Assembly (NCBI GenBank): GCA_003131665.1 | Contig: PKWA01000095.1 | Span: 1-7,266 of the forward strand | Direction: 5' to 3' | Length of the DNA: 7,266 nt | Origin: Acidimicrobiaceae bacterium | GTDB taxonomy: Bacteria; Actinomycetota; Acidimicrobiia; Acidimicrobiales; RAAP-2 | Part shown: piece after piece, positions 6,349 through 7,266 of the stretch | Numbering within the stretch: position 1 is the first letter of the stretch | Layout: every line of letters starts with the position of its first letter | The notes under the pieces: generated by a model | What the model saw: only the letters and a program-made list of their open reading frames with translations | What the model was told of the DNA's origin: nothing | Database searches by the model: none | Program-made: the position numbers and the translations under genes

Positions 6349-6500
6349 CTGGCCGTATCTGGTCCTGGATGACCTCCAAGGACAGCCCGGGCATTGAGCA
6401 CCTGCGCATCCTGGTGCCGCTCGCGATCCTCCTGATCCTCGCAGTGTGGTTTGTCGGGACAGTCACGAGCGACGTGCACACAGTCGCACGCTCGTTGTAG
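6345..6500 (+). CDS. Small single-pass membrane protein, unknown function
   Basis: The 51-residue product has a short, partly charged N-terminus with three tryptophans and a methionine-rich start, then one transmembrane helix at about 22-42 (rich in Leu, Ile and Val). A 9-residue polar tail ends in ARSL. I do not recognise a family. Coding is supported by GC-rich third codon positions, which fall off upstream of the ATG at 6345; that argues against the longer frame from TTG 6276. Initiation probably depends on the overlapping leader peptide. It is separated from the CHAP gene by a hairpin, so a shared role with the hydrolase is only a possibility. Confidence 0.55.
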   Translation: MTGRIWSWMTSKDSPGIEHLRILVPLAILLILAVWFVGTVTSDVHTVARSL

Positions 6501-6563
6501 CCGCCCTATCGAGGGCCAGACAGGCCGACCAGAGCGCTGCCAACTCGCGGGCCAGTCATCGGG

Positions 6564-6569
6564 TAGGCT
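6564..6569 (+). promoter_or_regulatory. TANNNT box before the 145-aa secreted protein
   Basis: TAGGCT ends 10 nt before the A of the ATG at 6579. Transcription would start about 3 nt upstream of the codon, which is almost leaderless. No Shine-Dalgarno sequence precedes the gene. The preceding 78-nt gap also holds GGCC-agaca-GGCC. Confidence 0.4.
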
Positions 6570-6578
6570 TCGACCGCG

Positions 6579-7016
6579 ATGGCGCTGCGAGGACCGATCA
6601 GAGCGCTGAGCGCCGCGGCGCTCGCTCTATTGTGCGTGCTGATGTCCGGCGCGGCCGCCGCGGCCACGCCGCGCGACTCGATCAAGCTCCTGGTGCTGCC
6701 GAAGCCATTCCACGTTGGGCGAGTGACGATCGTCCTCTCAGGCTATGCATCGGGGACGAAACCCGAGGTAACGCTTTACTCGTCGCCCCAACCGTGTAGG
6801 AGCTCGTTTACCAATGAGGCCAAGTTCCACGACCTGACGATCTGGATCGACGGTGGCCACGTCCACGGCAACTACCGTTACACGGACAAGGTCGCCGGGT
6901 TCTCCAAGCCGACCCACGGCACCAACTACTTCTGCGCGTACCTGACGTCGTTCACCCCGGCGTTCAGCTACATCACCCAGGCGCACGAATCCGTGCGCTT
7001 CAGCGTCACCAGCTAG
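6579..7016 (+). CDS. Secreted protein of unknown function, probable beta-sandwich
   Basis: The product has 145 residues. Residues 1-29 are a clear signal peptide: MALRGPIR, a hydrophobic Ala/Leu core, then an AAAAA run before TPRDS. The mature part of about 116 residues shows alternating hydrophobic strands such as VTIVLSGYASG (49-59), and a C-terminal YFCAYLTS segment followed by a strand ending RFSVTS. This resembles Ig-like extracellular domains seen in many actinobacterial hypothetical proteins. C73 and C119 are the only mature cysteines and could form a disulfide. There is no lipobox, no membrane anchor and no catalytic motif. The ATG is the only sensible start because the signal peptide begins there. 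The function is unknown and the fold is inferred from strand pattern only. Confidence 0.75.
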   Translation: MALRGPIRALSAAALALLCVLMSGAAAAATPRDSIKLLVLPKPFHVGRVTIVLSGYASGTKPEVTLYSSPQPCRSSFTNEAKFHDLTIWIDGGHVHGNYRYTDKVAGFSKPTHGTNYFCAYLTSFTPAFSYITQAHESVRFSVTS

Positions 7017-7044
7017 CGCGCACTCCGCACCCCAACCGAGCAGA

Positions 7045-7050
7045 TAGCCT
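7045..7050 (+). promoter_or_regulatory. TANNNT box for near-leaderless GST start
   Basis: TAGCCT ends 8 nt before the A of the ATG at 7058, within the 41-nt gap after the secreted protein. No Shine-Dalgarno sequence is seen. The box is identical to the one before hom, which supports a shared promoter class and independent transcription of this gene. Confidence 0.45.
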
Positions 7051-7057
7051 CCGGGCC

Positions 7058-7266
7058 ATGCTCCTCTACAACAACGCGGTCTCCGGGAACTGTTACAAGG
7101 TCCGGCTGTTGTGCGCGCATCTGGGTCTGCCGCTCGAGCTGAACGAGTTGGACGTCGCCGACCGGACCAATCGCCCCAGCGTGATCGGGCATTTGAGCCC
7201 GGTGTTGCGCGTGCCAGTGCTGGTACTCGACGACGGTCGGCCGATGTTCGAGTCGAACGCGATCAT
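7058..7266 (+). CDS. Glutathione S-transferase family protein (5' part only)
   Basis: 69 codons are visible before the window ends. They cover the N-terminal thioredoxin-like domain: strand LLYNN, then SGNCYKVRLLCAHLGLPLE (9-27) with S9 and C12 at the usual active-site turn, then RVPVLVLDDGRPMFESNAI (51-69). In this last segment P53 is the family's cis-proline and E65-S66 is the glutathione gamma-glutamyl binding pair. Members conjugate or reduce substrates with glutathione in the cytoplasm. The C-terminal helical domain and substrate type cannot be judged. Most actinobacteria use mycothiol, so the actual thiol is uncertain. The ATG lacks a Shine-Dalgarno sequence. Confidence 0.9.
   Translation, partial: MLLYNNAVSGNCYKVRLLCAHLGLPLELNELDVADRTNRPSVIGHLSPVLRVPVLVLDDGRPMFESNAI

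Noticed and set aside
6060..6479. 139-codon minus-strand frame
   Set aside because: It overlaps the 3' end of the CHAP gene and the small membrane gene, whose third positions are GC-rich in the plus frame; no domain is recognisable.
6530..6608. CAGAGCGCTG occurring twice
   Set aside because: A 10-bp repeat containing the palindrome AGCGCT in GC-rich DNA; the second copy lies inside the signal-peptide coding region, with no further copies.
1..7266. CRISPR arrays, insertion sequences or transposase remnants
   Set aside because: No spaced direct repeats, terminal inverted repeats or transposase motifs were seen on either strand.

Overview
The window looks like a chromosomal segment of a high-GC actinobacterium. 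The strongest evidence is the minus-strand order lysA-hom-thrC-rho, which is the backbone of the argS-lysA-thrA(hom)-thrC-thrB-rho cluster known from Mycobacterium. Three further signs agree: frequent GTG starts, genes without Shine-Dalgarno sequences but with a TANNNT box about 7 nt before the start codon (the leaderless style common in actinobacteria), and a tRNA-Arg(CCG) of actinobacterial type with encoded CCA. A deep-branching class such as Acidimicrobiia is possible, but that is inference.

Positions 1-4913 (minus strand) hold a conserved housekeeping block. lysA (diaminopimelate decarboxylase) makes lysine. hom (homoserine dehydrogenase with a C-terminal ACT domain) commits aspartate semialdehyde to threonine and methionine. 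thrC (threonine synthase) overlaps hom by 4 nt (GTGA). rho (transcription terminator) follows after a 122-nt gap with its own ribosome binding site and a pyrimidine-rich leader; it is cut by the window edge at the Walker B motif. thrB (homoserine kinase), which normally lies between thrC and rho, is absent here.

Positions 4914-5056 are a divergent promoter region and the tRNA-Arg gene, on the side of lysA where argS would be expected. From 5057 to 5544 there is no convincing gene. The stretch contains a structured tRNA trailer ending in a terminator-like hairpin (5221-5251), an 8-codon upstream ORF with a strong ribosome binding site, and a series of hairpins ending in a terminator-like stem that could be displaced by an alternative pairing. 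This looks like a regulated RNA leader of the next gene and is the best candidate for something undescribed.

Positions 5545-7266 (plus strand) are accessory in character: a secreted CHAP-domain cell-wall hydrolase, a 51-aa single-pass membrane protein that may be translated by coupling to a 7-residue leader peptide, a secreted 145-aa protein of unknown function with two mature cysteines, and the N-terminal part of a glutathione S-transferase family protein cut by the window edge. These four are not an obvious pathway; a GC-rich hairpin separates the CHAP gene from the rest, and the last two each appear to have their own promoter.
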